DNA of 28,971 nt from Pseudomonadota bacterium (GCA_023416335.1 JAEZHY010000257.1:1-28971); one strand, 5' to 3'. Positions 13,979 through 23,954 are shown, counted from the stretch's first letter. The notes: generated from the letters alone by a model not told the origin. Program-made: numbers and translations.

Positions 13979-14992
13979 ATGTTGAGAAAGATTGTACCGA
14001 TTGGCTGGCTTGCCGCCTTTCTTCTGATGCTCCCTTCGGCTGGATTCTGCCAGGAATTCAAAATCGGTGTCATGATCACCCGCGGGGCGGCAGAGATTTT
14101 CAACGAATGGAAATCGACCGCCGAGTATCTTACCGCGAACACGGGCAAGAATTTTACACTCGTTCCCATGGACTTCAGGCAACTTGCCGAGGCGACAAAG
14201 GACAAGAAAATAGACTTCGTTTTCACCAATTCGGCGCAGTACGCGGAGTTTAACAAGCAATACGGAGTACAGGTGATCGCCACCCAGATTGCCAAATTCA
14301 AAGAGCATGCACTGGATTCCTACGGTGCTGTTATCATAGTCAAAAACGACAATCCCATTTCAACCCTGGCTGATTTCAAAGGAAAAACATTCGGCTGCAA
14401 CTCACGCCTTGGCTTCGGCAGCTGGCTCGTGTCTCACAAGCTCTTCCTGGAAAACGGGATAGATCCGAATGCGAACTTCTTCAAAGAAATGAAAGAACTG
14501 AAAACGCACGACAACGTGGTTTATGCGGTAGTGAACGGCGCGATTGACGGAGGAGCGGTACGTTCGACAATCGTGGAGAAAATGGTCCAGGACGGCAAGA
14601 TCAAGGAAACCGATTTCAAGGTGGTCCACCAGATCAAGGACGGTTACCCGGTACTGCATTCGACGCCGGTTTATCCCGAGAACCCTCTTGCCGCCTTGCC
14701 GCATGTTCCGAACGATTTGCGGCAGGCAGTCGGAAAAGCCATGGTGGCGCTGAAATCGACCGATAAGGCGGTAATCGACGCCAAAATAGTCGGATGGAAA
14801 GAGCCGCTGGATTACACGCCTGTGGTTGAACTGCTCATGGCGATCAAGTACGGCGCTTTCGGGAAAGATGTACAGGCAAAAGCGCCTGCCCCACAGGAGC
14901 AGGTGGAAAAAGCGGCTGAGGCTTCTGTCTCCGTGCCTGCGGCAACGGCCCCGCAGGCCAAACCAGGAAAAGGGCGCACATCCAATCTGTGA
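13979..14992 (+). CDS. PhnD-like periplasmic binding protein 1
   Basis: The 337-residue product has a signal peptide (about 1-24, cleavage after GFC-Q or nearby) and a PhnD-type (phosphate/phosphite/phosphonate) type II binding-protein fold: FKIGVMITRGAAEIFNEWKSTAEYL, the hinge-side IDFVFTNSAQYAEF, ISTLADFKGKTFGCNSRLGFGS and GAIDGGAVRSTIVEKM. PhnD-like proteins serve ABC uptake or act as ligand sensors. The C-terminal ~40 residues form an Ala/Pro/Gln-rich tail ending KGRTSN. The start has AAGGAG 8 nt upstream; an in-frame ATG at 13949 has no site and would bury the signal peptide. First gene of the sigma-54 operon. Its ligand is unknown; family membership does not prove phosphonate. Confidence 0.85.
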   Translation: MLRKIVPIGWLAAFLLMLPSAGFCQEFKIGVMITRGAAEIFNEWKSTAEYLTANTGKNFTLVPMDFRQLAEATKDKKIDFVFTNSAQYAEFNKQYGVQVIATQIAKFKEHALDSYGAVIIVKNDNPISTLADFKGKTFGCNSRLGFGSWLVSHKLFLENGIDPNANFFKEMKELKTHDNVVYAVVNGAIDGGAVRSTIVEKMVQDGKIKETDFKVVHQIKDGYPVLHSTPVYPENPLAALPHVPNDLRQAVGKAMVALKSTDKAVIDAKIVGWKEPLDYTPVVELLMAIKYGAFGKDVQAKAPAPQEQVEKAAEASVSVPAATAPQAKPGKGRTSNL

Positions 14993-15053
14993 TCGAGGTA
15001 AATGCTCCGGGTGGATGTGTCGCGTTTGACGTCGAACCTTCACAGGGAGAAAC

Positions 15054-16091
15054 ATGATGAAGCTTGGAAAAGCGTTTCTAATCGGTTGCGTTGCTGCGCT
15101 CTCGCTGCTCCCTTCGGCAGCAGTGTGTCAGGACCTCAACATCGGGGTTCTGGCAAATCGCGGCAAAGTTGCAGCCCTTAAGGAATGGAAGGCGACTGCG
15201 GATTACCTGTCCGCGCATACGGGCAGAACTTTTACGATAGTCGCCCTCGACTACGACCAGCTACCCGGGGCTACCAGGGACAAACAGATTGATTTTGTAT
15301 TAACCAACTCGGCCATGTACGCCGAGTACAACAAGCTCTATGGAATCGAGGCCATCGCCACCCAGGTCAACCAGCACCAGGGACAGCCTCTGGATAAGTT
15401 CTCGTCGACGATTGTGGTAAAAGCCAACAGTCCGATCGCCAACCTCTCCGACTTGAAAAATAAGGACTTCGCGTGCGCATCCCGTTCCGCTTTCGGCGGC
15501 TGGCTCATGACGGTGCGCCTTCTCCTGGAAAACGGAATCGATCCGAACCGGGACCTCAAATCACTCCGGGAATTGAAAACCCATGACAACGTAATCTGGG
15601 CGGTCTTGAACGGGGCCGTTGCCGCAGGTTCCGTGCGTACGGGTATCCTGGAGAAAATGATTCAGGAAGGGAAAATCAAGGCAACCGATCTGAAGTTGGT
15701 CCATCAGGAAAACGACGGTTTTCCGCTCCTTCATTCGACCCAACTCTACGCCGAATATCCTTTCGCGGCCTGCCGGCACGTCCCTCCGGAGTTGAAGAAC
15801 GCAGTTGCGAAGGCGCTCATCGAAATCAAGCCTTCGGACAAGGCTGCCCTCGATACCAAGATAATCGGATGGAAGGAACCTCTGGACTACGCGCCCGTAG
15901 TTGAATGCCTGGTAGCAATCAAGTACGGCGCTTTCGGCAAGAACGCCCAGGCTCCGGTTCCTGCGCCGGCATCGACTCAAGCACCGGCTCAGGCCCAGGC
16001 AAAAGAGGCCGAAAATTCCAATACAACCTCGATCGGCCCCCTGGAGCAGAAGCCCCCCGTGAGGACTTCAAAGGGACGTGGGTCCAACTAG
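15054..16091 (+). CDS. PhnD-like periplasmic binding protein 2 (tandem paralogue)
   Basis: The 345-residue product is a clear duplicate of the preceding gene: same signal peptide plan, LNIGVLANRGKVAALKEWKATADYL, IDFVLTNSAMYAEY, IANLSDLKNKDFACASRSAFGG and GAVAAGSVRTGILEKM. Many identities cluster at the ligand-cleft loops, but CNSRLGFGS versus CASRSAFGG and DGGAVRS versus AAGSVRT suggest a changed ligand. The tail is again Ala/Pro/Gln-rich and ends KGRGSN, as in the first copy. Two ATGs (15054, 15057) are in frame; GGGAG at 15045-15049 spaces better with 15057, so the protein may be one residue shorter. It lies 61 nt after the first copy. Confidence 0.85.
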   Translation: MMKLGKAFLIGCVAALSLLPSAAVCQDLNIGVLANRGKVAALKEWKATADYLSAHTGRTFTIVALDYDQLPGATRDKQIDFVLTNSAMYAEYNKLYGIEAIATQVNQHQGQPLDKFSSTIVVKANSPIANLSDLKNKDFACASRSAFGGWLMTVRLLLENGIDPNRDLKSLRELKTHDNVIWAVLNGAVAAGSVRTGILEKMIQEGKIKATDLKLVHQENDGFPLLHSTQLYAEYPFAACRHVPPELKNAVAKALIEIKPSDKAALDTKIIGWKEPLDYAPVVECLVAIKYGAFGKNAQAPVPAPASTQAPAQAQAKEAENSNTTSIGPLEQKPPVRTSKGRGSN

Positions 16092-16136
16092 TGATGAACT
16101 TTTGAACGTAACCCGATCGTAAACGAGCGAAATGCC

Positions 16137-16829
16137 ATGCAAGTGCTTTCATCAGGAAGCGAATCTATTCCCGGCATCTTCCAGATACTGGATACCCTTT
16201 GGGGGTTGATCCGGGACGGCAGTTTGCTGCGGCACTGCACGGCGAGTCTTTTTCGTGTAACGGTGGGATTTTATATGGCGGTAGTCGTTGCGGTCCCCGG
16301 CGGTATTCTCCTTGGACGCTGCCGGCCCGTCTACCGTCTGATTAACCCATTCATCCAGTTCCTGAGGCCCATTTCGCCGCTGGCCTGGGCTCCTTTTGCC
16401 ATACTCTGGTTCGGTATCGGCGACCTGCCTGCCGTTTTCATTATCTTTCTGACCTGCTTCTTCCCTCTGCTGATAGCCTCGGTCAACGCAACCGCGAGTA
16501 TCCATCCGATGTATTTTCAGGTTGCGGCCAACCTGGAACTCACCCGGTGGCATTCTTTCACCAACATAATTTTACCGGCCATCATTCCGAACATCATCCT
16601 GGTGCTCAGGGTCACTCTGGGAATAGCCTGGGTGGTCGTAGTGGCAGCGGAGATGATTGCCGTGAAAAGTGGCCTGGGATACCTCATCATCGACGGCAGA
16701 AACGCTCTGCGTCTGGATCAGGTGATGGTTTCCATGGCGGCGATCGGTGCCATTGGCGTGATCCTGGACTGCATAATGCAGAAGCTGGAGAGAATTGATT
16801 CGGTGAGGTGGAAACTTGAACAAAAGTAA
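16137..16829 (+). CDS. NitT/TauT-family ABC transporter permease
   Basis: The 230-residue product is an inner-membrane permease of the SsuC/TauC/NrtB family (BPD_transp_1 fold). About five to six membrane segments are visible, starting near residue 43 (VGFYMAVVVAVPGGILLG), with PISPLAWAPFAILWFGIG and FIIFLTCFFPLLIAS. The cytoplasmic EAA loop reads QVAANLELTRWHSFTNIILPAIIP, ending in the usual LP motif that docks on the ATPase. It should form a homodimeric channel with the ATPase encoded next (14-nt overlap). The ribosome site is weak. Family members move nitrate, taurine, sulfonates or similar anions; the substrate here is unknown. Confidence 0.88.
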   Translation: MQVLSSGSESIPGIFQILDTLWGLIRDGSLLRHCTASLFRVTVGFYMAVVVAVPGGILLGRCRPVYRLINPFIQFLRPISPLAWAPFAILWFGIGDLPAVFIIFLTCFFPLLIASVNATASIHPMYFQVAANLELTRWHSFTNIILPAIIPNIILVLRVTLGIAWVVVVAAEMIAVKSGLGYLIIDGRNALRLDQVMVSMAAIGAIGVILDCIMQKLERIDSVRWKLEQK

Positions 16830-17628
16830 GATTCTTGTCGATCAGGTCTCACTGGAATACGGCAGCAGCCCAATGCGCGGATGGCGATTCTGGGGCAGCA
16901 GGGTGGACGGCCCTTCGAACGGGAAGTCCAAGCTGGTGTTGGACAATATCAGCCTCGAAATGGAAGCAGGGGAATTCATATCCATACTCGGGCATTCCGG
17001 ATGTGGGAAGTCTACGCTTCTGAAAATCATAGCGGGCTTCGTCAAACCGACCAGCGGGACCGTCTGGATCGACGACAGGCTGGTTGAGGGTCCCAGGGGG
17101 GACCATGTTTTCGTTTTCCAGGAAGGTGCCCTGTTTCCGTGGCTCACAATATTGAAAAACGTTTCCCTGGCTTTGAATTTCATCAAGGACCCGGATGAGA
17201 GGACGAAGCAGGCAAAGCATTACATCGAGCTGGTTTCACTGGACGGATTTGAGGACTACTACCCGCACATGTTGTCGGGCGGCATGCGCCAGAGGGCCGA
17301 AATAGCGAGGGCGCTGGCTGCAAAGCCCGACATCCTTCTGGTGGACGAGCCGTTCTCGGGGCTGGACCAACTCACCCGCCTTCAGATGCGGGAGGAGATG
17401 GTCTATTTGCACATGATGCTGCAGAAGACGACCATTTTGTTTGTCACTCACGATATCGACGAAGCTCTGCAACTCAGCGACCGCATCATCATCCTGACCG
17501 AGCCGCCCTCCAAGGTGAAGTGTTCCCACGCGATCACCGTGCCTCACCCAAGGGTGCTCTCCGATCCGGCTCTGAACGATCTGCGGTTGAAAATCTACCA
17601 CCATCTCGGGGTGCACGCGGCGCTATGA
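16816..17628 (+). CDS. NitT/TauT-family ABC transporter ATPase
   Basis: The 270-residue product has a complete ATPase: Walker A GHSGCGKST (59-67), Q-loop FQEG near 101, signature LSGGMRQR (153-160), Walker B ILLVDEP (173-179) with the catalytic Glu, D-loop SGLD, and switch His212 (FVTHD). An unusual ~20-residue insert (about 17-37, Trp/Gly-rich, MRGWRFWGSR) sits between the first two strands, where the A-loop aromatic is normally found. The start is TTG at 16816 with GAGGTGG 5 nt upstream, inside the end of the permease gene. It powers the permease encoded just before; the next gene starts in its stop codon (ATGA). Confidence 0.92.
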   Translation: MNKSKILVDQVSLEYGSSPMRGWRFWGSRVDGPSNGKSKLVLDNISLEMEAGEFISILGHSGCGKSTLLKIIAGFVKPTSGTVWIDDRLVEGPRGDHVFVFQEGALFPWLTILKNVSLALNFIKDPDERTKQAKHYIELVSLDGFEDYYPHMLSGGMRQRAEIARALAAKPDILLVDEPFSGLDQLTRLQMREEMVYLHMMLQKTTILFVTHDIDEALQLSDRIIILTEPPSKVKCSHAITVPHPRVLSDPALNDLRLKIYHHLGVHAAL

Positions 17629-18698
17629 AAAAGTACCCCATCCTGCATTCAGCCGCGTTTCGAGCCGGTACCCTGGCCGCTGTCTGGCTGCTGGTGATCT
17701 GCCTGTCACATTTGTATCTGAACAGGGACAATAGGTCTTCGAATCGCGTCGTCATGGGCTATATGCCCGTCGTTACCAACATGGCCGCCGCCCTCGTCGA
17801 TTTTGTGACCAGAGGGGAACCGGTCTATTACGAGGCCCTCAAATTCGGGACCTTCTCGGAAATGGCCGAAGCATTTCGCGCCGGGAAGATCCAGGCTGCT
17901 TTCATTATCGCTCCGCTTGCACTGGCGCTTCACGAGCAGAGGGTACCTCTTAAAGTCGTATATATCGGCAACCGGCATGAAAGCACGCTCGTCGTGAAGG
18001 CGGCTGAAAAATTCGATACGCCTCTGGACATCATAGGAAAGAAAATCGCCGTCCCGATACGTTATTCCGGCCATTACCTGGCAATAAAGCGGTACTTGCG
18101 CGAGCACGGACTGAAGGAGAGCCAGGTGAACATAATGGAAGTTCCTCCTCCCGAAATGCCGGCTTCCCTGGCTGCGGGGGAGATAGACGGATATTTCTGC
18201 GGCGAACCCTTTCCGAGCAAAGCTCTCGTGAACGGCTCAGGGAAAAGATTCCTCAATGCGGAGTCTGTCTGGCCGAAGTTCATATGCAACCTCGTGATAG
18301 TTCGCGAGGAGCTGATCCGGTCGCACCCGGACTGGGTTCAGGGGCTGGTCTCAATGGCGGCCAAAGCCGGGGGCTGGGCCGAAAATCACACTGAGGAGGC
18401 AATAAAGGTACTCTCCCAGTATTGGGGGCAGGATCCTTCGATCGTCCGGTACGCCTTGACAACCCCCCCGGGCAGGGTCCGTTTCGACCTCTTTGTCCCC
18501 CGGGTCGAAGAGTTCGACGAAATTGCGCGGGAGATGCAGCGGGAAGGGCAGCTGGGAAAGAATGTCGATGTGAGCGCGATGATCGAGGATCGATTTGCCG
18601 TTGCAGTAAAACCCGAATCTTTCAGCCCAAACGATGACGTCTTTTCAATAAAGCGGGAACCGGGGGCAAGGTCCCAGGCGCAGGCTGCGAACAAATGA
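17625..18698 (+). CDS. NMT1/SsuA-like binding protein, membrane-anchored
   Basis: The 357-residue product is a NitT/TauT-type binding protein (NMT1-like): VVMGYMPVVTNMAAALVDFV, FGTFSEMAEAFRAGKIQAAFIIAPLALAL, a GKKIAVPIRYSGHYLAIKRYL lobe and EIDGYFCGEPFPSKAL. Its N-terminus (about 11-30, AGTLAAVWLLVICLSHLYL) is a hydrophobic helix without a clear signal peptidase site, so it probably stays anchored near its permease. The C-terminal ~30 residues are polar, with an Ala/Gln-rich end. It starts in the ATPase stop codon and its own stop overlaps the next gene (ATGA at 18695), tying the transporter to the chemosensory genes. The substrate is unknown. Confidence 0.87.
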   Translation: MKKYPILHSAAFRAGTLAAVWLLVICLSHLYLNRDNRSSNRVVMGYMPVVTNMAAALVDFVTRGEPVYYEALKFGTFSEMAEAFRAGKIQAAFIIAPLALALHEQRVPLKVVYIGNRHESTLVVKAAEKFDTPLDIIGKKIAVPIRYSGHYLAIKRYLREHGLKESQVNIMEVPPPEMPASLAAGEIDGYFCGEPFPSKALVNGSGKRFLNAESVWPKFICNLVIVREELIRSHPDWVQGLVSMAAKAGGWAENHTEEAIKVLSQYWGQDPSIVRYALTTPPGRVRFDLFVPRVEEFDEIAREMQREGQLGKNVDVSAMIEDRFAVAVKPESFSPNDDVFSIKREPGARSQAQAANK

Positions 18699-20767
18699 AA
18701 GTACTGAAGCTAGACACTCTGGAAGGAAGCTCGGCTGTACCGGATAGCCTGACCGCGGTGCACGACGACCTTACCGTCATTTGCGGCGAAGACTCGCTGG
18801 TGGTTCCAAAAGATCCGGCGGAAGTCGATGCCGTTATCGGACGAGGAGACTGCTCTCCCGGGGCTGCTCTCATTAACATGATGCTTGGCTGGCGCACGCA
18901 TCCGCATACTTATCTCATCCCGTGCTGGTTCCCGATTGAGAAGAAGGCATTGGACAGGAACTGCCTCTGGCCAAGGCTGGCCATTGACCGCTTCGACGGC
19001 GAGTGCGACGCGGCGAACCTCGATACGTGGCTCCGCGATATCACCGAATGGCAACAGAGCCGGATGCAGTTCACGAACAACGGAACGATCGAAGAGCGGA
19101 GCGCTCTGGAGCTGGCTGCATCGCTGAGTCTGCGCAGGGCAAGCGGAGTCCTCTCCGTGTTTGACGATGAGGGGGCCGGGGGCAGGTTTCTTTTCTGCGA
19201 CGGCAACCTTGTTTCCGGCAATTTGAAACATCTGCGGTCGGCAGAGGCTTTCTACGAGTTCCTTTGTATGGCCGGAGGCGGATATGAGTGGGAAAACAGC
19301 CTGAAGCTGACCGGAGACGGCGATCCAAGACCCCTGTCCCAGGTCATTCCCGAGGCGTTGCGCCTGATTCACGGCGCCAACCTGCTCTACCATTTCGCTC
19401 CGGATTTCGATTCGGCAATAGAAAAAACCGATTCGGAATCCGCCCTGGACGACTCGGCGAGCGCTTATTACGAGGAACAGAGAGAAATTTACGGACTGGT
19501 AAAGGAAAACATCTCCATATCCCAGATCCTCGAGGCCTCACCGCTTTCGCGTCCGAGGACAATGGTGCTCCTGGCGAAATGGTTTTCCCTGAACGATATC
19601 GCATCGACGCGTACCCCGCGGGAAGTACCGGAACCGAAATGCCGCGTTCTTATTGTGGATGATTCTCCGCTCATGTGCCGGGCTCTCGAGGGCATCTTTT
19701 CCGGCGACCCCAGGCTGGAGCCGGCCGGGGTTGCGCACGACGGCATGGAGGCTCTCCGCCTCATCGGAGAAACCAACCCGGACGTTGTGACGCTCGATCT
19801 GCAAATGCCGAAAATGGACGGGCTCTCCACACTCAAACACATTCTGATCCGAGAGCCGAAGCCCGTGGTCGTGCTGAGCGCCTTCACGAAGGAGACTTCC
19901 CGCCAGACCTACGAGTCTTTCAAATTCGGGGCAGTGGACGTGCTCACCAAACCGGCGAACGGTGCTGCTGTACACTCGGAGGCCTTCCAGGTTCAGGAGC
20001 TTTGCGACCGGGTTTTCGATGCTTCCCAGGTCCACCTGCACGCCGTCAAATATATCCGCCGCAAGAAACTTTCGGGGGCGGATGTGACGAAGCCTCCTGC
20101 GAAAACGTCGACAGCCAATGCTGAGAACCTCTTGCTGGTATTGTGCGGGGAAGGCGGTTTTCCGTCACTCATCAAGCTCGTCTTTGCCGTTCGGGACCCG
20201 GAACACATCCCTCCGACAGTGGTCGGAACGGCAATGCCTGCTCGAGTTGTGGAAGCTCTTGTTTTTAATCTCCAGAAAGATACGCAAATCCCGATGGAGG
20301 TGGTTTCCGGACCGAGGACCCTCGAACCGGGCGTCCTTTACTTCCTGCCCAATGAAAAATCCTGGGGCTTCCTCCGGGAGGCGGAACGGATCCGCATAGA
20401 GGGCGGCAATGCCCCGCATGGAAAAGATCGTTTTTTCGACGCGCTGTTGGCAAGTGCGGCAGAATCTCTCGGTCCCCATGCCGTCGCGGTCCTGCTCTCC
20501 GGAACCGGACAGGACGGCCTGGAGGGGCTGCGTCAATGCCTGCAGGCCGGGGGGAGGGGATTTGCCCTTTGCCCCTATGCGTGTCTCAGGCCCGATTTGC
20601 CGCAGAAGGCGATCGAGCAGGGATATGCAACCGAATTGAAAACGATAAGCGATTTGGCCGAACTGTTCGACGGAGTTCCATGGCCGAATCAGAATATGAC
20701 CCAAAAGCAGACGACAGAGCAACCAGCTTTGGACGGCAACTGGAAGGAGCATCCGACATGGGATTGA
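18695..20767 (+). CDS. PATAN/DUF4388 - receiver - degenerate CheB protein (first)
   Basis: The 690-residue protein has an unfamiliar N-terminus (1-125), a PATAN/DUF4388-like domain (about 130-235, GVLSVFDDEGAGGRFLFCDGN), a helical segment, a receiver domain (about 315-440) with D322/D323, phospho-acceptor D368 (TLDLQMP) and K419 (TKP), and a CheB-methylesterase-like domain (about 478-660). In the latter the catalytic Ser position (GASTGG in CheB) reads LCGEGG with Gly485, the catalytic His position (QHMP) reads TAMP with Ala513, and only the Asp is kept (D607, GTGQDG). It can probably be phosphorylated by CheA but not remove receptor methyl groups. It overlaps the transporter gene before (4 nt) and cheW after (10 nt). 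Confidence 0.85.
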   Translation: MKVLKLDTLEGSSAVPDSLTAVHDDLTVICGEDSLVVPKDPAEVDAVIGRGDCSPGAALINMMLGWRTHPHTYLIPCWFPIEKKALDRNCLWPRLAIDRFDGECDAANLDTWLRDITEWQQSRMQFTNNGTIEERSALELAASLSLRRASGVLSVFDDEGAGGRFLFCDGNLVSGNLKHLRSAEAFYEFLCMAGGGYEWENSLKLTGDGDPRPLSQVIPEALRLIHGANLLYHFAPDFDSAIEKTDSESALDDSASAYYEEQREIYGLVKENISISQILEASPLSRPRTMVLLAKWFSLNDIASTRTPREVPEPKCRVLIVDDSPLMCRALEGIFSGDPRLEPAGVAHDGMEALRLIGETNPDVVTLDLQMPKMDGLSTLKHILIREPKPVVVLSAFTKETSRQTYESFKFGAVDVLTKPANGAAVHSEAFQVQELCDRVFDASQVHLHAVKYIRRKKLSGADVTKPPAKTSTANAENLLLVLCGEGGFPSLIKLVFAVRDPEHIPPTVVGTAMPARVVEALVFNLQKDTQIPMEVVSGPRTLEPGVLYFLPNEKSWGFLREAERIRIEGGNAPHGKDRFFDALLASAAESLGPHAVAVLLSGTGQDGLEGLRQCLQAGGRGFALCPYACLRPDLPQKAIEQGYATELKTISDLAELFDGVPWPNQNMTQKQTTEQPALDGNWKEHPTWD

Positions 20768-21354
20768 CTTCGCTTTCATCACAGGTTCCCCGCGTTCGGG
20801 AGGAATCGCAGCAGGTAATGCAGTTGGTCAGTTTCCGGATTGGAAACGAAGAGTTTGGAGTGGACATTCTGATGGTCCAGGAAATCATCAGGCTCACCAC
20901 GATTACCCCAATACCCAATGCTCCCCGGGCCACCCTGGGAATGATCAACCTGCGCGGCAGGATTATTCCGATCATAGATCTTCGAAAGCATCTCCGCATT
21001 GCAGGTAAAGGACCGGCCCAAAACGATCGCAGGACTCGTATCCTGATCGTCGAGATGGGCGGGCATCTGACGGGATTTATCGTCGATTCGGTGTCCGAAG
21101 TCATGAAAGTGCCGCTGAGCGAAATAGAGCCGGCCCCGAACCTCGTGACTTCCAATATCAGCGCGGCCTACATCAGCGGGATCATAAAGCAGTCGAACCG
21201 GCTGATCACTTTGCTCGATTTCAAGCAGATATTAAAGCCGCAGGAAAAGAAGGAACTGGAAAGAATAGGAATGCAGGCAGCTTTGCCCGAGGCGGAGAAT
21301 TCAGATACCGAGGCAAACATTTTTCATATTCATAACAACGAAGACGTGAACTAA
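20758..21354 (+). CDS. cheW: CheW coupling protein
   Basis: The 198-residue product is a single CheW domain (about 20-160) with a ~35-residue charged tail. Signatures include [50 protein letters not shown] and [11 protein letters not shown]. CheW links chemoreceptors to the CheA kinase at the inner membrane. The start at 20758 has GGAAGGAG 8 nt upstream and overlaps the previous stop. An earlier in-frame ATG at 20680 would add a 26-residue leader read inside the previous gene and is less likely. Its N-terminal ~18 residues before the domain are polar. Its partners are presumably the receptor and CheA encoded next. Confidence 0.93.
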   Translation: MGLTSLSSQVPRVREESQQVMQLVSFRIGNEEFGVDILMVQEIIRLTTITPIPNAPRATLGMINLRGRIIPIIDLRKHLRIAGKGPAQNDRRTRILIVEMGGHLTGFIVDSVSEVMKVPLSEIEPAPNLVTSNISAAYISGIIKQSNRLITLLDFKQILKPQEKKELERIGMQAALPEAENSDTEANIFHIHNNEDVN

Positions 21355-21374
21355 CGGTTAAAGGAGCGGGCGCC

Positions 21375-23924
21375 ATGATCGGGAGAGGAGCAATATCCAA
21401 ATCGTTGAGGAACAAGCTTTTGTTGATCCTGTTGTTGATCACCCTCATCCCCCTGGGGGGGTTGAACTTACTGAGTTACAACGCCCTGAAGAACCAGTTG
21501 CACGAAGACCAGGGCCAAAGGCTCAGCGGTTATGCCAGACGTGTTGCAAGAACGATTGACATTTTCGTTGAAGGCCGGGTATCCGACGTCAATGCATGGA
21601 CCGGTGTGGAAACGATCCAGACAGCGCTGGACATCGGTGGCGGTCAGGCCGGCGGTAACAGGCTTCTCGAATCCCTCGTGAAATCGTACGGCAATTTCGA
21701 CGTTATCTTCCTCATGGACCAGACGGGCAAATGTATTGCAGCCAGCAACCCCGAGGCGATCGGTCAGCTTCCCGGGGATAAGGCTGCCTGGTTTAAGGCA
21801 AACCTCGAGGGAAAACCCTACACTGGGGAGGCTTCATATCATCCTGTTCTGAAACAACTGCTTCCGAATTCCAACGGATGGTCTCTCTTGGTTTCATTCC
21901 CGGTAAAGATGCAAAACGAAGTCAGGGGGGTCCTGGCCGGGTTTGTAAGGTGGGAAAACATCAACAAAGTGACTGAAGCCTTTCCGGTAGGAAAAACAGG
22001 GTACACCTTCATGGTGGACAGAAGCGACATGACGATTCTCGCCCACCCCACTCATGAACTTATCGGTTTGAAGCTGACCGATCCGAAGGTAAACGTACCC
22101 ACCGTTGCTCAGGAATTGGCAAAAGCCGAGCGCGGATTTCTTTCGTACCACTTCCTCAACCCCTTTACAAACAAGAGATCCGACAAAACAGCCGGTTTCA
22201 TGCAGAATGAGGGTTACGAAAAATTTCATAAGAACTGGGCTGTTGTCGTCGGCGCGGACGACGACGAAATCTTCGAAGCTCTTGCCCAGCAGCGAAGATT
22301 CAACTTTGCACTTGCCGGTATTTTTATCCTCCTCATGCTGGCTGCGGCCCTCTTCGTAGCCCGACTCGTTGCAAAGCCGATCATCGAGGCATCAGGTACC
22401 ATGGTCGAAATCACGCGTGACCTCGACTTCACGCGGTCAATTCCGGTCAGGGGTAAAGATGAAATCGCGCACATGGAAGAAGCTTTTAACAGCCTGATCG
22501 CCAAACTGCAGCAAACCTTCGGTTCGATCGTCAAAGGAAATACCCAGGTCTCCGCCGCGGTTCTCCGCGTGAAGGAAATTTCGGCCAATATCGTGAACAA
22601 CGCGACCGAGCAGTCACGACGTGCCCAGGACGTTCTCCAGAGAATCGAGACCATGGGCCGCACGGCAGGCGATGTTCAGCAGAACGCAGTAGCCACCCAG
22701 GCCGCTTACGGCGAAACCACAACCAGTATCGTACAGCTCAGCACCAGTATTCAGGAGATCGCGAAAGCGGCCCAGGCGCAGGCGGAAATGGTCGAAGAAG
22801 CCCGTAACATCGTTATCGCCATGGGTGAAACCGCTCAGCAGGTTGCGGCCCGCGCCGCACAGCAGCATGAGGCCGCTGAGAGGACGGCCGAATCTGCCGA
22901 GCAGATGACCATCGCAATAGGCGGTGTTGCCGGCAAGACGTCCGAGGCTGATAAGCAGTCGGAACTCTCGTACAAGGCCGCTGTCGAAGGCCGCCAGGCA
23001 GTTGAGAAAGTGGCTTCCGGTATGCAGAGTATCGCTGAAAGTTCCGAGCAGATTACCGAAATCATCGAGGTTATTTCCGACATTGCCGATCAGACCAACC
23101 TGCTCGCTCTTAATGCGGCAATTGAAGCCGCCCGCGCCGGAGAACACGGCCGAGGGTTCGCGGTAGTTGCCGAAGAAGTTCGTAAGCTGGCTGAGCGGAC
23201 CGCGGAATCGACCAAAGAGATCTCGGTGCTCATCAAGGGCAGCGGTGACAGAGTCAAGGAAGGTGCGGAACTCGCAGGATCCAGTCAGAAAGCTCTGGTC
23301 AACATCGTTGCCGCCGTCGAAAAAACGAACGTTCTGATCCGCGACATCGATCAGGCTACAGCGGAGCAGAAAAAGGGCATCGACCAGGTTGCGAATTCGA
23401 TGAACAGGCTGCGCGAACTTTCGCAGGAAATTACGCACATGACCTCCGAACAGGGCCAGCGGCGTGTGCGTGCCGCCTCGATCATGGACGAAGTGCTCCA
23501 GCTTTCGCAGAACGTGTCGGCATCGACCAGAGAACAGGCCAGAAGCTCCGACCAGGTCATGAACGAAATCGTGAAGGCCAACGAGAGCGCCGAGCGAATC
23601 ACGAACATGACGACGCAGCAGAAAGAACGCAGCCATGCTCTGCAGCAGATCATGAACGATATGAGCAACACGGCTCTGACCAACGCCTCCGGTGCCAAGA
23701 ACTCGCACCAGTTCTCCGAGAAGCTCGTTATGGTTATGGGCGAGTTCAGTGAATTGATCGGCCAGTTCAAGATCGGCGAAGCCGGGGTGAACGGGAGGCT
23801 GCGTCCGAAAGCTGTTCCTCAGCAGCAGCCACAGCAGCAACAGAACCAGCAGCAGAAAGAAAAAACCGTTCAGGCCGAAGCTCAGGAAAAGGCGTCTGAG
23901 GCTCGTCCGGAACGACATGCATAA
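21375..23924 (+). CDS. Methyl-accepting chemoreceptor with dCache sensor
   Basis: The 849-residue receptor has a first membrane helix (about 14-31), a large periplasmic dCache-type domain (about 35-305) with [17 protein letters not shown] and a second PAS-like lobe with [17 protein letters not shown], a second helix (about 308-331), a HAMP domain (about 332-385) and a long coiled-coil signalling domain. Its hairpin tip (about 565-610, [20 protein letters not shown]) binds CheA/CheW. A Gln-rich linker (about 815-830) ends the protein, with no CheR-docking pentapeptide. dCache domains commonly bind small organic ligands directly. AGGAG precedes the ATG by 8 nt. It may sense the solute handled by the co-transcribed transporter, by inference only. 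Confidence 0.95.
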   Translation: MIGRGAISKSLRNKLLLILLLITLIPLGGLNLLSYNALKNQLHEDQGQRLSGYARRVARTIDIFVEGRVSDVNAWTGVETIQTALDIGGGQAGGNRLLESLVKSYGNFDVIFLMDQTGKCIAASNPEAIGQLPGDKAAWFKANLEGKPYTGEASYHPVLKQLLPNSNGWSLLVSFPVKMQNEVRGVLAGFVRWENINKVTEAFPVGKTGYTFMVDRSDMTILAHPTHELIGLKLTDPKVNVPTVAQELAKAERGFLSYHFLNPFTNKRSDKTAGFMQNEGYEKFHKNWAVVVGADDDEIFEALAQQRRFNFALAGIFILLMLAAALFVARLVAKPIIEASGTMVEITRDLDFTRSIPVRGKDEIAHMEEAFNSLIAKLQQTFGSIVKGNTQVSAAVLRVKEISANIVNNATEQSRRAQDVLQRIETMGRTAGDVQQNAVATQAAYGETTTSIVQLSTSIQEIAKAAQAQAEMVEEARNIVIAMGETAQQVAARAAQQHEAAERTAESAEQMTIAIGGVAGKTSEADKQSELSYKAAVEGRQAVEKVASGMQSIAESSEQITEIIEVISDIADQTNLLALNAAIEAARAGEHGRGFAVVAEEVRKLAERTAESTKEISVLIKGSGDRVKEGAELAGSSQKALVNIVAAVEKTNVLIRDIDQATAEQKKGIDQVANSMNRLRELSQEITHMTSEQGQRRVRAASIMDEVLQLSQNVSASTREQARSSDQVMNEIVKANESAERITNMTTQQKERSHALQQIMNDMSNTALTNASGAKNSHQFSEKLVMVMGEFSELIGQFKIGEAGVNGRLRPKAVPQQQPQQQQNQQQKEKTVQAEAQEKASEARPERHA

Positions 23925-23954
23925 CCAGAGTCAGCAAATATTAGGAAAGTCATC

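Noticed and set aside
23800..23850. CAG-rich stretch near the end of the chemoreceptor as a DNA repeat of interest
   Set aside because: It encodes a Gln-rich linker with mixed neighbouring codons, is short, and resembles ordinary low-complexity tails.
22614..23918. 434-codon minus-strand frame opposite the chemoreceptor
   Set aside because: It arises from the regular codon pattern of the coiled coil; the plus strand has HAMP and the signalling hairpin.
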